NCBI GenBank assembly: GCA_025618425.1
Contig: CM046849.1
Location: 28,026,867 to 28,090,866 of the forward strand
Direction of reading: 5' to 3'
Source: Heliocidaris tuberculata
Taxonomy: Eukaryota > Echinodermata > Echinoidea > Camarodonta > Echinometridae
Length of the DNA: 64,000 nucleotides
Shown: piece after piece, positions 44,801-55,261 of the stretch
Numbering within the stretch: position 1 is the stretch's first letter
Layout of the letters: every line of letters begins with the position of its first letter
Notes under the pieces: model-generated
Seen by the model: only the letters and a program-made list of their open reading frames with translations
What the model was told of the DNA's origin: nothing
Database searches by the model: none
Translations under genes and position numbers: made by a program

Positions 44801-47800
44801 TTGACACCAATAAATGTAGACCTGTTCTCTTCTTTAGAGGGCTTGTAACACATATTATTATACAGTGTAGGCAGACATGTTATAAACACAAATATATTAC
44901 AAAAATACACTTTCTTAGTGATAAAAGATGACAAAAAAATTAGCTTTTTCACAAATTTTTTATACCAGACCTCTAATATCGAGTTGACCCGTTTTGAGTA
45001 TAGGCAGGTTTGCGTCTGGCTCAGCTCAAAACCTTCAGTCTGGCAAGTTTGAGATGGATACTGATAACGAGCTACAGCACTACTGTCGTTGCATTGTGTT
45101 CACTGCTGAATGGAAGTTGTCCAAATTCTGCGAATAGTGATGCTAGGACAGAGTTCCATACCTAGCTTGTCCTGGATATGTTTCAGTTGAGGTTGGCGGT
45201 CAGTTCTTGACCTAGGAATCTGCACACAATGTTGGTGACAACTAGATGTTACGTAAAGAAATCATATTGATTCCTTGACTGACATCGCCCTCTATTCAGC
45301 GAGATTTTTCAGGAAAGATGGGCTTCTCAGAGTTCAAAGAACTTTGGACTGTTCTGAACCAGTGGAAACAGACCTTCTTGAACTTTGACCGAGATCGGTC
45401 CGGTCAAATTGATGGCAATGAGTTAGCTGGAGCACTTGCTGCCTTTGGTAAGTCTGAATACATGACTCTATCTCCATTTCTGTCTGTATCCTTCCAGCTT
45501 TTAATCCTCTTCTCTTTCTCTCTTTATTGCTCCTCCTCACTCCCCCCCCCCCCCCTCCCCATTTCTCTCTCTCTCTTTCTCTTCAGGTGATTAGTAAGTT
45601 TGAAAATGATGTGCACATCTAAATAATCTTATTGATCATAATAACTGTTATTTTCAGTAGCGCTTTTTCCAATTAATATTGAGCAAAACAGGTATCGATA
45701 TATACTGTTAGTTTGGTCATGGATTCAATTATTATTCTACGCTAATTAATGGATATTTACAATGAATTGGTTCTGTATGTTTTTGCATGACACTACAGGA
45801 TATAGGTTATCACCTCATGCTGTCGGTGCCCTCTTGAGACGATATGGAGTGAATGGTCAGATTCAGTTTGATGCGTTTGTTGGATGTGCAGTACGTCTAC
45901 GTGCCTTGACAGGTTGGTAAATGAAAATGCATGTCTTAAAGGGAAAGTCCACCCTGATATCAATTTGGTATTAAAAGAAGCAGAAAGAAATTAAAGAAAC
46001 AGATCAGTGAAAATTTGAGCAAAGTCTGATAAGAAATAAGAAAGTTCAGAATTTTGAAAGGTTGTAATCAATCAAACACAAATTGGTAATTCCGTGACGT
46101 ATCATGCAAGCTCACCTCCCATTTTTCCCTGTACTAAAAAAAATCATAAATTTCCATGTTCTCTCTAAAAATATTTTATCATACAAGCACCCTAGATATA
46201 ATCTTTTCATTTATGCTTTTACACTAAACCTGTATGATTCAAATCTGTTCCCTTGTCAAAAACAGAAAATGAAACATATTTTGTGTATTGGAGCAAATGG
46301 GAGAGGAGCTCCAAGATACGTCACAGAGTTGCCAGTATGTGTTTGGTTTATTACAACTTCAAAAATTCATAACTTTCTTATTTCATATTGGATTTTGCTC
46401 AAACTGTCATCGATCTGTTTAAAAAAAAATTCTGCTTCTTTTAAAACCGACTTAATACAGGGTGGGCATAAAAATGGGGAATTAATTCTTGCTTAAAAAC
46501 TATTGCATGAAATGTCAAGGAGGTAAACTGTATCCATGAAGTATGAAATAATTAAAATCATATAGGTTGACCGGTATATATATAGAAGTTACGAAAACAC
46601 GGTAAAAGAAGTAAATAGATAGTACATAGGTTTACTGCGCTTCAGGCGAGTAAGGAAACTCGGAGAAGCAAAATGTTTGATGTCACTTTCGTCTACTGAT
46701 CGTTCTTAACCTCATAACAAAGTCATTTCCCTGGCTTTAGAATATTTTGTCATACCATGAAGAATCGTCAGAGTTCATTTATCTGTACTCTTCCCTTTGC
46801 TCCCTCTTTCCTCTATGAATAGACTTCTTCAGGAGAAAAGACACACAACAGAATGGAAATGCTCTCATGCAATATGATGAGGTAAGGCATCATTTTTTTT
46901 AAAACTCAATTTTATGTACAGTTGTGTTTGTCTGCCCAACATTTCAGACACTGCTTCAGTATGTCAAGTTGGTCTATGCTGTAAGCTTTGTGCATGCAAT
47001 CATATTCATATTTCATATTATTTAGCAAATTAGCATAAACAATTTTTTTTTTCAGGTACTGTGCAGCCCCTTATTAAAAAAGAAGCTGCATGTACCTCCA
47101 TATTCACATAATATTAAAGTAGCAAAATTAAATATCAAATATATAAAAAGTTTTACCTCACAGATGGTTGGGAGTTTTGATATTTATAAAACCTAGTGGA
47201 ATGAGAAAATTGCATGCAAAACATATGAGGGGTAATTGTTTGAGATATACATGAAAATCAACCCTTTTATGCATTCCTACCAATTCTTTTCTTACCACCA
47301 GATTGTGATATGGGCAACACAGACAGTTAACCTCTTTTGCATGCCATAAAGCTTTTTAAAAAAACAAATTGTTGCATTATATTGAGTTGACTCATTGAAA
47401 TACCTGTACTAAAAGCAATTTTTGATTTAGAACATACATGTATTTTGCGAGTATATTGAGGCTTTCTGCATTGTTTTGTTGCGTTTATCCTGTCTTTTTA
47501 TAATTTCTGCTTCATCATTGAGCGTTTTAATTAATTTGCTCTCCTTGTGTTTCCTCATCGCATTACAGTTCATTACATATGTTATGTCAGTGTGATGGTG
47601 CAAGGCAAAGGGGGAAAAGAAAGGTATTACAGCTGTTTTCGTATAAGGGGAAATCCTCCCTAACAGCAAGTTTGTCTTTAACAAAAACAGAAAAATGAGA
47701 GAAACAGATCAGTTGGAGAAAAAAAATCTGATTATAAATAAGCTTTAAATTTCAAAAGTTATGACTGATCATTCACAAGTTGAAATCAGTAACTTTTTGT

Positions 47801-49064
47801 TTTCATTTGCAAGCAGCTCTCCATGTATGTTAAAAAGCATACCCTTGCTTGTTGATGAAGGAATACTATTTCACTGGGGGAGGAGGCTATAGAAACATAC
47901 TTCAGTACATGTACATGTATGAACAAATTTTCTTAAGAAATTTTTTTTTTTTACATGACTAAATTTAAGAGTTATTAAAATCAAAATCAACTTGATATTA
48001 GGATGGATTTCCTGTTTAAAACAAACTTCCATGCTTAAATAAAAGCTAAACTTGTTAATATATTTATACTTAATATGTAATGCATTCTTTATGTGGTCAT
48101 CTTTGGCCACTTTTTGCTTTCATTGTCGAAACTGAAAAGTGAGAACAGAAAATGCTAACTTGCTGTCTCACACTTGCATGTATGCAATCTTGTATGGGGT
48201 CACTTGGATTTGTTCAGCTTACTTTCATCCAATATTCCAGGGGAGCGTTTCATCAAGCGATTTGTCCGTGATTTTTACTGACAAATTTGCTCTCAGCCAA
48301 TCAGATGCAAGGATTTGTCGGTAAAAATCACTGACAAAACACTTGATGAAACGCTCCCCTGTAAACCAGTGTTCTGACACAGGCTGCAACATATCCAATA
48401 TAATTATGTGCATCATGCATCAGTCTATCTATTAACAAACATAAAACAAAAAACAAAACAAAACAAAACATCCCTGTATGTACATGTTCATGGCTACATG
48501 CACCATGTACACAGTGTCAGAACATTAGGCTGATGGAATTTGATAGGGAAATCCCTTGATATAATGTTCTTTGTGCAAGAGCAGGAAGTGCTGAAAAAAG
48601 GTTGATCTGTTTACATATTTATATTAAATGGTCCTGTGATGTACAAAGCAGTTTAAATTTTGCAAATATTTACCTTTGGGGGTGGGGGGGGAGGGAGCGG
48701 GAGCAAAGGAAAGTATGTCTGCCTTCATATCACAGGATAATGTTCATGTCACGATAAACAATTGGGACTGTCACTGTAACTGAAAATTTTATTTGTAAAA
48801 ACTGCTTGTAATGCTAACTGTATGCAACTTGTTGGCACCGTAAGGTTTGAAGAAATGTCATTTTTGAATTGATTCACTGACTCAGCTGTACAAAGCTTTT
48901 CTTCTTGTTTTTTTCTTTGGCCCATTTTTTTTTTTTTGGCCCCCCCCCCCTCCCCCCATGTTTTAATATGGAAATAGCACCCTCTTTGGCCATAAAAATG
49001 TCATCAATTCCATTGTTTTGTCTCTGTTTCTTCACAGTTCATTGCCAGTACCATGTCTATGTAA
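38733..49064 (+). CDS. SRI: Sorcin/grancalcin-type penta-EF-hand Ca2+-binding protein, 8 coding exons
   Basis: A Ca2+-sensing cytosolic dimer that moves to membranes on Ca2+ binding; in vertebrates sorcin regulates ryanodine receptors and Ca2+ handling. Coding exons are 38733-38807, 40842-40880, 42990-43059, 44399-44442, 45300-45447, 45799-45912, 46823-46881 and 49038-49064: 576 nt, about 191 residues (human sorcin 198). The N-terminus is Gly/Pro/Tyr-rich (MAYPGYGAPPQPGYPGGYPG), then DPLYGYFAGVAGQDQQID (EF1). EF2 is DRDFSGKMGFSEF and EF3 is DRDRSGQIDGNEL, both canonical. EF4 (YGVNGQIQFDAF) and EF5 are degenerate, as in the family. LRALTDFFRRKDTQQ and the C-terminal FIASTMSM match the dimerisation end. 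Features of both vertebrate sorcin (DPLYGYF) and grancalcin (MAYPGYG, GKMGF, LTDFF) are present, so it may be co-orthologous to both. All junctions agree in phase; the intron at 44443-45299 looks U12-type. Confidence 0.95.
39340..40560. repeat. Tandem/satellite-like block with TTCCGTCCCGTCGC boxes in sorcin intron 1
   Basis: The box TTCCGTCC(C/T)GTCGC or its complement recurs near 39353, 39691, 39733, 40143, 40156, 40354 and 40519. Longer units with AGTTCTACCA and TTTTGTACATGGT(A/G)CAAAAG recur at about 175-180 bp (39873/40051 and 39950/40123). Confidence 0.65.
40842..40880 (+). CDS. SRI: Sorcin-like exon 2 (39-nt microexon)
   Basis: The acceptor is CCTTCCAG before GACCCA and the donor is GGACAG before GTAGGT. 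It encodes exactly DPLYGYFAGVAGQ (13 codons, phase 0), the conserved start of EF-hand 1. It is short enough to be missed by ORF-based prediction. Confidence 0.93.
42127..42160 (+). repeat. Telomere-like CCCTAA repeats
   Basis: AACCCTAACCCTAATCCTAA plus one diverged unit: two perfect and two imperfect animal telomere-type units, inside sorcin intron 2. Confidence 0.6.
42492..42934. mobile_element. Inverted-repeat element with GCCC..GTCTGCGCA ends
   Basis: The left GCCCTATGTCTGCGCA (42498) and right TGCGCAGACTTGGGCAC are inverted; an internal GCCCATGTCTGCGCAC repeats the motif. It ends about 55 bp before sorcin exon 3. Confidence 0.5.
42990..43059 (+). CDS. SRI: Sorcin-like exon 3, EF-hand 1
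   Basis: The acceptor is CATGTAATAG before GATCAA and the donor is ACCAGC before GTAAGT; 70 nt, phase 0 in and phase 1 out. It encodes DQQIDQKELQQCLTSSGISG then SYQ, homologous to sorcin DGQIDADELQRCLTQSGI. Confidence 0.93.
43855..44250 (+). repeat. Dispersed repeat, copy B, in sorcin intron 3
   Basis: Begins TTTACCCTTTCATGACATC and ends CTGTCCTGAAAGGGTTAA, imperfect inverted ends. Its interior is homologous to the copy at 16094 (TGGCTCAATAACTTTTGAT, GTCCATTTTCGTTGCATGAC, CCTTAAATTGGCAACA). Confidence 0.6.
44399..44442 (+). CDS. SRI: Sorcin-like exon 4, ending at a U12-type donor
   Basis: The acceptor is ACTTTTCAG before CCTTCAGC; 44 nt encoding PFSIETCTLMINMLD. It ends at GAT followed by GTATCCTTTTT, the U12-type donor consensus. 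Phase 1 in, phase 0 out. Confidence 0.93.
45300..45447 (+). CDS. SRI: Sorcin-like exon 5, EF-hands 2 and 3
   Basis: The acceptor is CTCTATTCAG before CGAGAT and the donor is GCCTTTG before GTAAGT; 148 nt, phase 0 in and phase 1 out. It encodes RDFSGKMGFSEFKELWTVLN, then DRDRSGQIDGNELAGALAAF. A nearer-looking AG at 45314-45315 is not used, because only the 45299 AG keeps the EF2 loop intact. Confidence 0.94.
45799..45912 (+). CDS. SRI: Sorcin-like exon 6, EF-hand 4
   Basis: The acceptor is GACACTACAG before GATATAGG and the donor is TTGACAG before GTTGGT; 114 nt, phase 1 in and out. It encodes GYRLSPHAVGALLRRYGVNG, QIQFDAFVGCAVRLRALT. Confidence 0.93.
45936..46470. mobile_element. TTAA-type foldback element in sorcin intron 6
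   Basis: Left TTAAAGGGAAAGTCCACCCT; right end carries CAGGGTGGGC. Long inverted arms (AACAGATCAGTGAAAATTTG, AGAAATAAGAAAGTT against AACTTTCTTATTTC, GATCTGTTT). Related to the element at 11864 by layout. Fragments of the same left arm occur near 47640 and 52665. Confidence 0.65.
46823..46881 (+). CDS. SRI: Sorcin-like exon 7, EF-hand 5
   Basis: The acceptor is CTATGAATAG before ACTTCTTC and the donor is GATGAG before GTAAGG; 59 nt, phase 1 in and phase 0 out. It encodes DFFRRKDTQQNGNALMQYDE, the degenerate fifth EF-hand used for dimerisation. Confidence 0.92.
48240..48359. mobile_element. MITE with GGGGAGCGTTTCATCAAG ends, intact copy
   Basis: 120 bp; ends GGGGAGCGTTTCATCAAGCG and CACTTGATGAAACGCTCCCC; centre CAGCCAATCAGATGCAAGGA. 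It lies in the last intron of the sorcin-like gene. Confidence 0.85.
49038..49064 (+). CDS. SRI: Sorcin-like last coding exon
   Basis: The acceptor is TTTCTTCACAG before TTCATTGC. It encodes FIASTMSM and a TAA stop at 49062-49064, matching the family ending FIQCVMSV. Only 27 nt of coding sequence, identified by homology and phase. Confidence 0.9.
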   Translation, partial: FIASTMSM

Positions 49065-49327
49065 CAAGGCAGCAAAACATCAATTTATCCTTGGGTGAAG
49101 TAGGAGCTGGTAGACGGGAGAACAGAGGTGAATTTCGTGGCCCTCTCTTTTATTTAAATTCGATCCTGACACAGGTTTATACTCAGTATGTAGATAGTTA
49201 TACTATATTAGACAAAAAAATATTTTAGGCAATTCCACATACATGTCAACAACATGCACAACTGTTATTCTTATGTTGATTCAACCTAAATGTATCTAAC
49301 GTTGAATCACCCTGCGGTAGCTTTAAT

Positions 49328-49567
49328 AGCGAAATGTAGTGGTGCGAAAAGACACGTCTGGAACACAAAATTTTTGAAAATCATAATTTTATTGCACTAA
49401 GGTGGAAACATAGAGTGCATAAAAATAATTTTACTCCCTTGATGAGGCTTAATATTACCGAAATTGTCATTACAAATGTCAAATTACAACTTTTAGTTAA
49501 CAATTAATCACCTACAATTTCGCTGTTTGTGTTCCGGATGCGTCTGTTCTTGCCACTTCATTTCGCT
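49328..49567. mobile_element. Inverted-repeat element in the presumed sorcin 3' UTR
   Basis: About 240 bp; left AGCGAAATGTAGTGGTGCGA and right TCTTGCCACTTCATTTCGCT are inverted, followed inward by GGAACACAAA / TTTGTGTTCC. AT-rich interior, no ORF. Confidence 0.7.
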
Positions 49568-49999
49568 TATCTTTCATTTTCTTCTTTGGCTGAAATGTAA
49601 TTTTTTTTTTAAAGGCAAAGTACAATATACACCAAGTTCTCAGAGTAATTGCATTATTGATATTCATTTGGTGTTTGTTTCTTCAATTGGCAAATATATA
49701 AATGTATATTCGATTCAAAGCAACATTTATATCACATATAAAATAAAAAGTTTACATCATACATTATATAAAATGACGTTAAGAAATATAAAAAAAGACA
49801 TAACATTCGTAAGGTCAAACATGGATAACATAAAATAAACATACATTAACAAACAATTCAATAAATAACAAGTATGTAAAGAAAAGAAAGTGCCAGAGGC
49901 ACTAAGGAAAAGACGAGACATATGACTGTCTAAAAAGGCACAATTATAGCTGTGACTTCAGCCAAAGAAAGCAAAAGCTTGAGTTAGGCTGTCGATAGA

Positions 50000-52200
50000 A
50001 CGTGTAACCATTTTGTGACTTATACTCTGAACGGGTGTCATAAAACACTGTCACAAATCTGTAGTGGTGGTATCAAGCGATGATCAAAGTTAAGAAAATA
50101 TAGTTTTCATTGGTTATGCTGCTAAATTTAGCGATAGGAATTCAATATTTCATTATTCAGTTTTCTTTTGAAAAAGTAGATAGAGCGACTCATAATTATC
50201 CTTTTATGTCATATAATGTCATATAATAGCAAGTGTATCACCTTACCCTATTACTGGTCATGTACCACAAATCAGTGCTATATGCAAGGTATATACAAAG
50301 CATGAAGCTATCAATTACTGGCCATGTGGAGTTCAAAAGTCATTGACAACTACTATTTAAAGTGAGTTTTGTTAGATTATGTATCATGTGTGTAGTGTAA
50401 GGCTGTGAATCTATAATTGTTTACACTTTTGTATATATGGGACTTTCATATTGTAACCAGCTATAAACATATCATTGGTTTTGATTTCAGTTCAAGCTTT
50501 AAAAGTTGTTAAAGGGTACCAATCACCAATGAAATGAATTTCGCTCTTTCCATGCTGATACTATATTCCAAATACCACCTTCAGATATTACCACTTCTGT
50601 AAATAACTAGTAGTAGTACATGTATGTATTATAAATTAGATACACTCTAAATGAAGGTCAAAGTGATTTGTTAGTAAGGTATTTCATGCCCATACACTCA
50701 CATGCAAGTGCACAGAAATTAACGCTGAGTTAATTTCCTTGCTGTGAAATCATTCCCCCCCCCCCTCCTTATGCTCTTTAACAATTTGAATGTCCCATAT
50801 AGTTACGGGGGGGGGGGGGGGGGGGATTCATTTTATGTCTTCTTATAATTTGATTGGGTCCCCTTTTAACAAATGTATCAGAAATCATGAAAATACATTG
50901 GTACATGTTTTATTTCACCACCTAGGGCTGTGTTCACGAGGGTTTCATTTTTCTGTGAAGAATCAAGCTTTTGATACATGTAGATGCTTAGTTTAAAATA
51001 CAGGTGCATTCATTATATTTTTACCAGTCGTAAATTCAAACATCTTTAAAATTGCTAATTTAGACTCTTAAACAAGTTATCTTTTAAAGTGTGCTCTTGC
51101 CAAATTCTGGTTTTCAGGTTTTCTAAAATCTTATGAATGCAAAGGAAATCTTAAAGATGTTTATATGGTACATGTAGCTGTTACCATCCATATTCCTGTA
51201 TTATTGAGCATGGATTCTTTTTAGGTCAGAGATAGTAGCATATTATTTCTTTTAACAGTTACGATGGCTTACTCTGTCTGTCATCTTTATGCCCTCTGAC
51301 GCTCTTGACGTCTTTCAAAATAAAGATATACCAATCTACCTGACAAAATCAACTTTAAAAATTATACTCAACTCATTTTTTTTTTTTCACTTAAAAATGC
51401 AAGTTGTTGAAGTGTAAATCAAATCATGCATTAATATATCTGGCTTTCAAAATTTCAGGGAAAAGTTTTGCCTGCATGTATCATTTAATAAGAGGAACTA
51501 CCTCTTTAATTTGCTCTCTTAGTGCATTTTGTGAATGCCTATTGGTACAAAATATCTGAATTTCATAGAAATATACATTTTTAGACGTATTGCACCTGGT
51601 GTTTTTATGGGTTATCTTTATATCCTAAATGCTCTGGATGTTTTTGTCATATAGTCCCCAAATGGGTAACTAGTACCTTAGATATTTTCAGAATGAGCCC
51701 AAATTATGTGTATTTAGATACATATTACTAGTGAAAGTATTGATTAGTACATCAGTCTGGCAACCAAGCACTTGCAAGTCTTACTTTAATATTTAAGTAT
51801 ACCATTAAACCCTGTGTCAAGCGTGCCAACTTGATTTGTAATAAGTGTTGTGATGAAGGTACTGTGTTTAGAGAAGATTATTTTTAATCAAAGGGTGTCA
51901 GTAAACCTTACGTTAAATGCAGTCTCAGAGAATTCTAAGTCATGCACATGTATGTAATCAAGAATTTCTTATATTTCATTTCAAAATCAAATGCTCAACC
52001 ACATTTTAGTGTTATTGTATACTCTCTGGCAATCAAAATTGCTTCCTGAGATCTTTGTGGGGTTTCCGTAGTCAGTGTTTATGTATCAAGAAGAAAATGA
52101 TTGTAGTATGCAATGTATGTAATCTATTGAATGTCAAGTAATTCAAATTGGGAAACAAAATCGATTTCTGTATACATGTATCAGGTCATTTGAGATGATC
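50000..52200. other. AT-rich, no ORF of interest
   Basis: Within the presumed sorcin 3' UTR or downstream DNA; contains G/C runs (about 50755 and 50806) and repeated TACATGTA palindromes, no coding signal. Confidence 0.4.
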
Positions 52201-52344
52201 ATCTTTTTCTAATACAATAAAGAATTATATCCACTCGTATATGTGTCACTGGTGATCGTTAATGAATGCCTTACACTAGAAGAATATGCTTGAACAAAGG
52301 AAGGAGAGAGCTAGGTGTACATATAATACATTGGAGGGGATGGG

Positions 52345-52450
52345 AGATGAGAGAGACAGAGAGAGAGAGGAAAAGTTAAAGTGAGTGAGAAAGAGAGAGA
52401 GAGAGAGAGGTGGGATAAAGTGAGCGAGAGAGAGAGAGAGAGAGAGATTT
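52345..52450 (+). repeat. (GA)n microsatellite
   Basis: About 100 bp of GAGA with GTGAGCGAG interruptions, downstream of the presumed sorcin poly(A) site. Confidence 0.9.
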
Positions 52451-53498
52451 GGGGAGTGAAGAATAAGGAATAAATATGTTTCCTTATGTCTAAAAAAGGC
52501 CAGATTCGGTTTAAAAAATAATTAAAAATCAACAAAATAACAAAATATAAAATCCAGGAGACAAATTCACAAAGTTTTCATTTTGGGTGAATAAAGTGAC
52601 AAAACATGATTTGACAATTTCATTATTACTGATCACTTTGTTGAAAAAAGTTAACGCACATTGCTGTCAAAGAAACAGTTCGGTGAAAGTTTGAGGAAAA
52701 GATATGTTGGAAGAACAAGAAAGTTGTCAGTTGTCAGAAATTGGGGGGGGGGGGGTCCTTATTTTCTTTCCGGGAAACCCTTCATTTGTTTTGATTTTTT
52801 GTTGTTTGTTTTTTTTCTTCAGATATATCACATTTCTTGAGTAAGAGTTTTTGACGGAGTATATACATGTCACACAGAAGGACCTATCGTTTCAATGATA
52901 TCTCCGGACACATATTTCTGAAAAATGGATGGGAAAAAAAAATTGTTTTAAAAAGTGGAGAGTATATTTTAATACTAAGAGTAGCTCTGGATTTCATACT
53001 GATAACTTTTTAGATTCTTTATCGGATTTTTCTCAAGCTTGCACGTGACTTTGGGCAAAACACATTGTCTGGCAGATGTAAGCATCAAGCAAGGATCGAA
53101 TCGAGAACCTCTTATAAATGAGAGTAAAATACGACATTGAACAAAAGCATCATCATTATCGTTGTCGTCATTATCATCTACCCATGGGTCATTCTCTACA
53201 TGTAACCAAACCCATTTCGTCTCTCTTCACTGATGCAGTCTTTCCATCTTTTTCTTTGGTTGATCGGCCTCTCTTCTTCCTTCTCGCATCATTTGCTTCC
53301 CATCACATCTATTCGTTCACTCCTGTCCTCTTTACATGACTGTACCACCATGACCATCTGAGCCTGCTCTCTCTAATCTTCTCTCTTCCTCTGCTTTCCT
53401 TTGCTTTCGTACCTCGTCATTCCTTCTGTCCTTCTCTTCATGCACCCACAGATGCATTTTTTTGTTATAATCATGTGATTAGTTTAATAACATTTACA

Positions 53499-53524
53499 CA
53501 CACACACACACACACACAAAAGAA

Positions 53525-53577
<53 letters not shown>
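53499..53577. repeat. (CA)n and (TA)n microsatellites
   Basis: About 10 CA units (53499-53518) followed by about 23 TA units (53531-53576), on the left side of the foldback element at 53643. Confidence 0.95.
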
Positions 53578-53579
<2 letters not shown>

Positions 53580-53642
53580 AAGAAATGTCTCTCGAACACA
53601 ACGCTGGTGGTCACTCATAGTTGTTTTAGTGGAAGGTATAAT

Positions 53643-54004
53643 GAAAGAAATGTCACTATGAGACGGTCGTAGCTTTTATTGTCCTCCTTTATTTGTCAAG
53701 CTTTCGATCAATGATCTTCATCAGGACATGTGGACACGGTTGTCGTGGTGACTAGTCGGTGTTGCTTTTTAAGGAGACATGGAGACATGCTTTTTAAGGA
53801 GACACAAACGCCAGAAACATGACATCACACTCATCCACAACTGGATCACTGATCCCCAAGAAGCCCATGTCTCCTTAAAAAGCAACACCGACTAGTCACC
53901 ACGACAACCTTGTCCACATGTCCTGATGAAGATCATTGATCGAAAGCTTGACAAATAAAGGAGGACAATAAAAGCTACGACCGTCCCATAGTGACATTTC
54001 TTTC

Positions 54005-54005
<1 letters not shown>
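53643..54005. mobile_element. Foldback element bracketed by (TA)n, CTGATGA...GAAA motif in both arms
   Basis: Arms 53643-53781 and 53865-54005 are near-perfect inverted repeats of about 140 bp (GAAAGAAATGTCACTATGAG against CATAGTGACATTTCTTTC). (TA)n tracts lie to either side: 53531-53576 on the left, separated from the arm by about 65 bp, and 54011-54080 directly on the right. The right arm contains CCTGATGAAGATCATTGATC then GAAAGCTT, and later AAAAGCTACGACC. The loop has no ORF. Confidence 0.8.

Positions 54006-54009
<4 letters not shown>

Positions 54010-54080
<71 letters not shown>
54010..54080. repeat. (TA)n microsatellite, about 35 units
   Basis: Uninterrupted TA dinucleotides immediately right of the foldback element. 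Confidence 0.97.
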
Positions 54081-54086
<6 letters not shown>

Positions 54087-54862
54087 GATATGTTAGAAAC
54101 AAAACGATTAAGAAATATGAAAGTGTATAATTTATTTTCAGTATCTGGGATGAAATCTGTTTAATGATTTACAAGGCTACAAGATGTCGTCAAATGGCCA
54201 CCGTACCGGCTGCGTGTTATCTCAAAGAGATTGTCATCTGGAAGTAGAGTATGACACCACATAGAGATGGAGAGAGGCGGAAAGAGAAACTAATCATCAT
54301 AATATTAATAATAATATTGAGGGATCATAAAGCGCGGTATTCTTCAGGCATGGAATGGACAGAGAGAAATGATGAAGGAGGCAGATTGAGAGAGAAAAAT
54401 CAAGAGAGACATCGATTGCTAAGATGTTTCTAAACATACATCAACTAAACATACATTAATATAGTTTATATTATACATAGTATGTGTTTTAAATAAATAA
54501 ATGTGAAAGCTAGTGACGTTGGGCCTGTGCAGTTCGGTTCATCTTATGAAGAATATACCAAGTTGTTTACATCGACTTTCGTAGCAAGATTGTTATTCAA
54601 CCTTACGTGTCTTCCATTTGAAAAGCCATTTAGAATACAACGAAAAAATGACATACCTGTATTTTCTTGAAAAATGCATCCCAAATTCCCATGGAGATAA
54701 AATGATGTCATGCTCAGTCTAATAATCTCTTAAGGTTTTAGTACACTTCAGTGTTTTCGTTGTTTCTTCTCCAAGCAGGACAGAATATGCTTCGATATGA
54801 AAAGTTTGTGGGAAGTTTTCTGGATGAATTCTTTACATAAAATTTGAAACTGACGGTGCGCT

Positions 54863-55222
54863 TTAGGCATCGTCTTCTCCCATTGTTTCATAGACCTTGT
54901 AGCTGACAATCTTGCTCTTGTCATCGAGGGGTATACACTGCTTCAAAATGGTGGACGTGAGCCTCTTCATGGTGGCTGGCACTGTCCCAGGATCATCCCC
55001 GGGCACGGTGTTGACGGTGATCAGGTAGAACTCCTTCTGGTTGGTCGCCTCGACGGTGATACGGTTGGAGAACTCCTGGAGGCAGTCACAGACCTGTTTC
55101 TTGACCAGAGCAGCGTTGACTGCGTCGCATTTTGGAGTGAGCTTGACGCGGATGCACTCGGGCTCGTCCTGTTTCAAGGACTTGACCTCAATCACCCGGG
55201 TTTTTGATGTTCCACAACCCAT
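54863..55222 (-). CDS. Small predicted acylated protein, MGCGTSK N-terminus, unknown family
   Basis: A 119-residue ORF, intronless in its coding part. I do not recognise the family. The protein begins MGCGTSKTR, a good N-myristoylation context (Gly2, Ser6, Lys7) with Cys3 available for palmitoylation, so membrane attachment is predicted. The rest reads as alternating predicted strands and helices: CIRVKLT, AVNAALVKKQVCDCLQEF, ITVEAT, EFYLITVNTV, TVPATMKRLTSTILKQC, IVSYKVYETM. That is a strand-helix-strand-strand-helix-strand order, suggesting a small alpha/beta fold. It ends in acidic GEDDA. Codons are clearly GC-richer than the AT-rich flanks, which supports real coding. I chose the ATG at 55222 over the in-frame ATG at 55252 because only the former exposes Gly2. 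A 5' UTR intron is possible. A retrocopy of a spliced gene elsewhere cannot be excluded. Confidence 0.7.
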   Translation of the reverse strand: MGCGTSKTRVIEVKSLKQDEPECIRVKLTPKCDAVNAALVKKQVCDCLQEFSNRITVEATNQKEFYLITVNTVPGDDPGTVPATMKRLTSTILKQCIPLDDKSKIVSYKVYETMGEDDA

Positions 55223-55261
55223 TTTGATACTTTTCTTTGCAACAAGAAACACAGTTACTTG

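Larger units (their letters stand above)
49065..52240 (+). other. Probable long 3' UTR of the sorcin-like gene
   Basis: AT-rich sequence with no coding potential follows the stop codon. Possible poly(A) signals (AATAAA) occur at several points; the last strong one lies near 52216 (ACAATAAAGAATT). It contains an inverted-repeat element at 49328-49567 and G/C runs near 50755 and 50806. The extent is an inference. Confidence 0.35.

Noticed and set aside
46104..46496. 130-codon plus-strand frame
   Set aside because: Lies within the TTAA-type foldback element in a sorcin intron; no similarity to known proteins.
53923..53976. A complete functional hammerhead ribozyme
   Set aside because: Core boxes and a stem III candidate are present, but an extra A precedes stem II and stem I does not pair; listed only as a candidate pattern.
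54863..55252. Upstream ATG at 55252 as start of the small protein
   Set aside because: It would bury the MGCGTSK acylation signal; the ATG at 55222 is more plausible.
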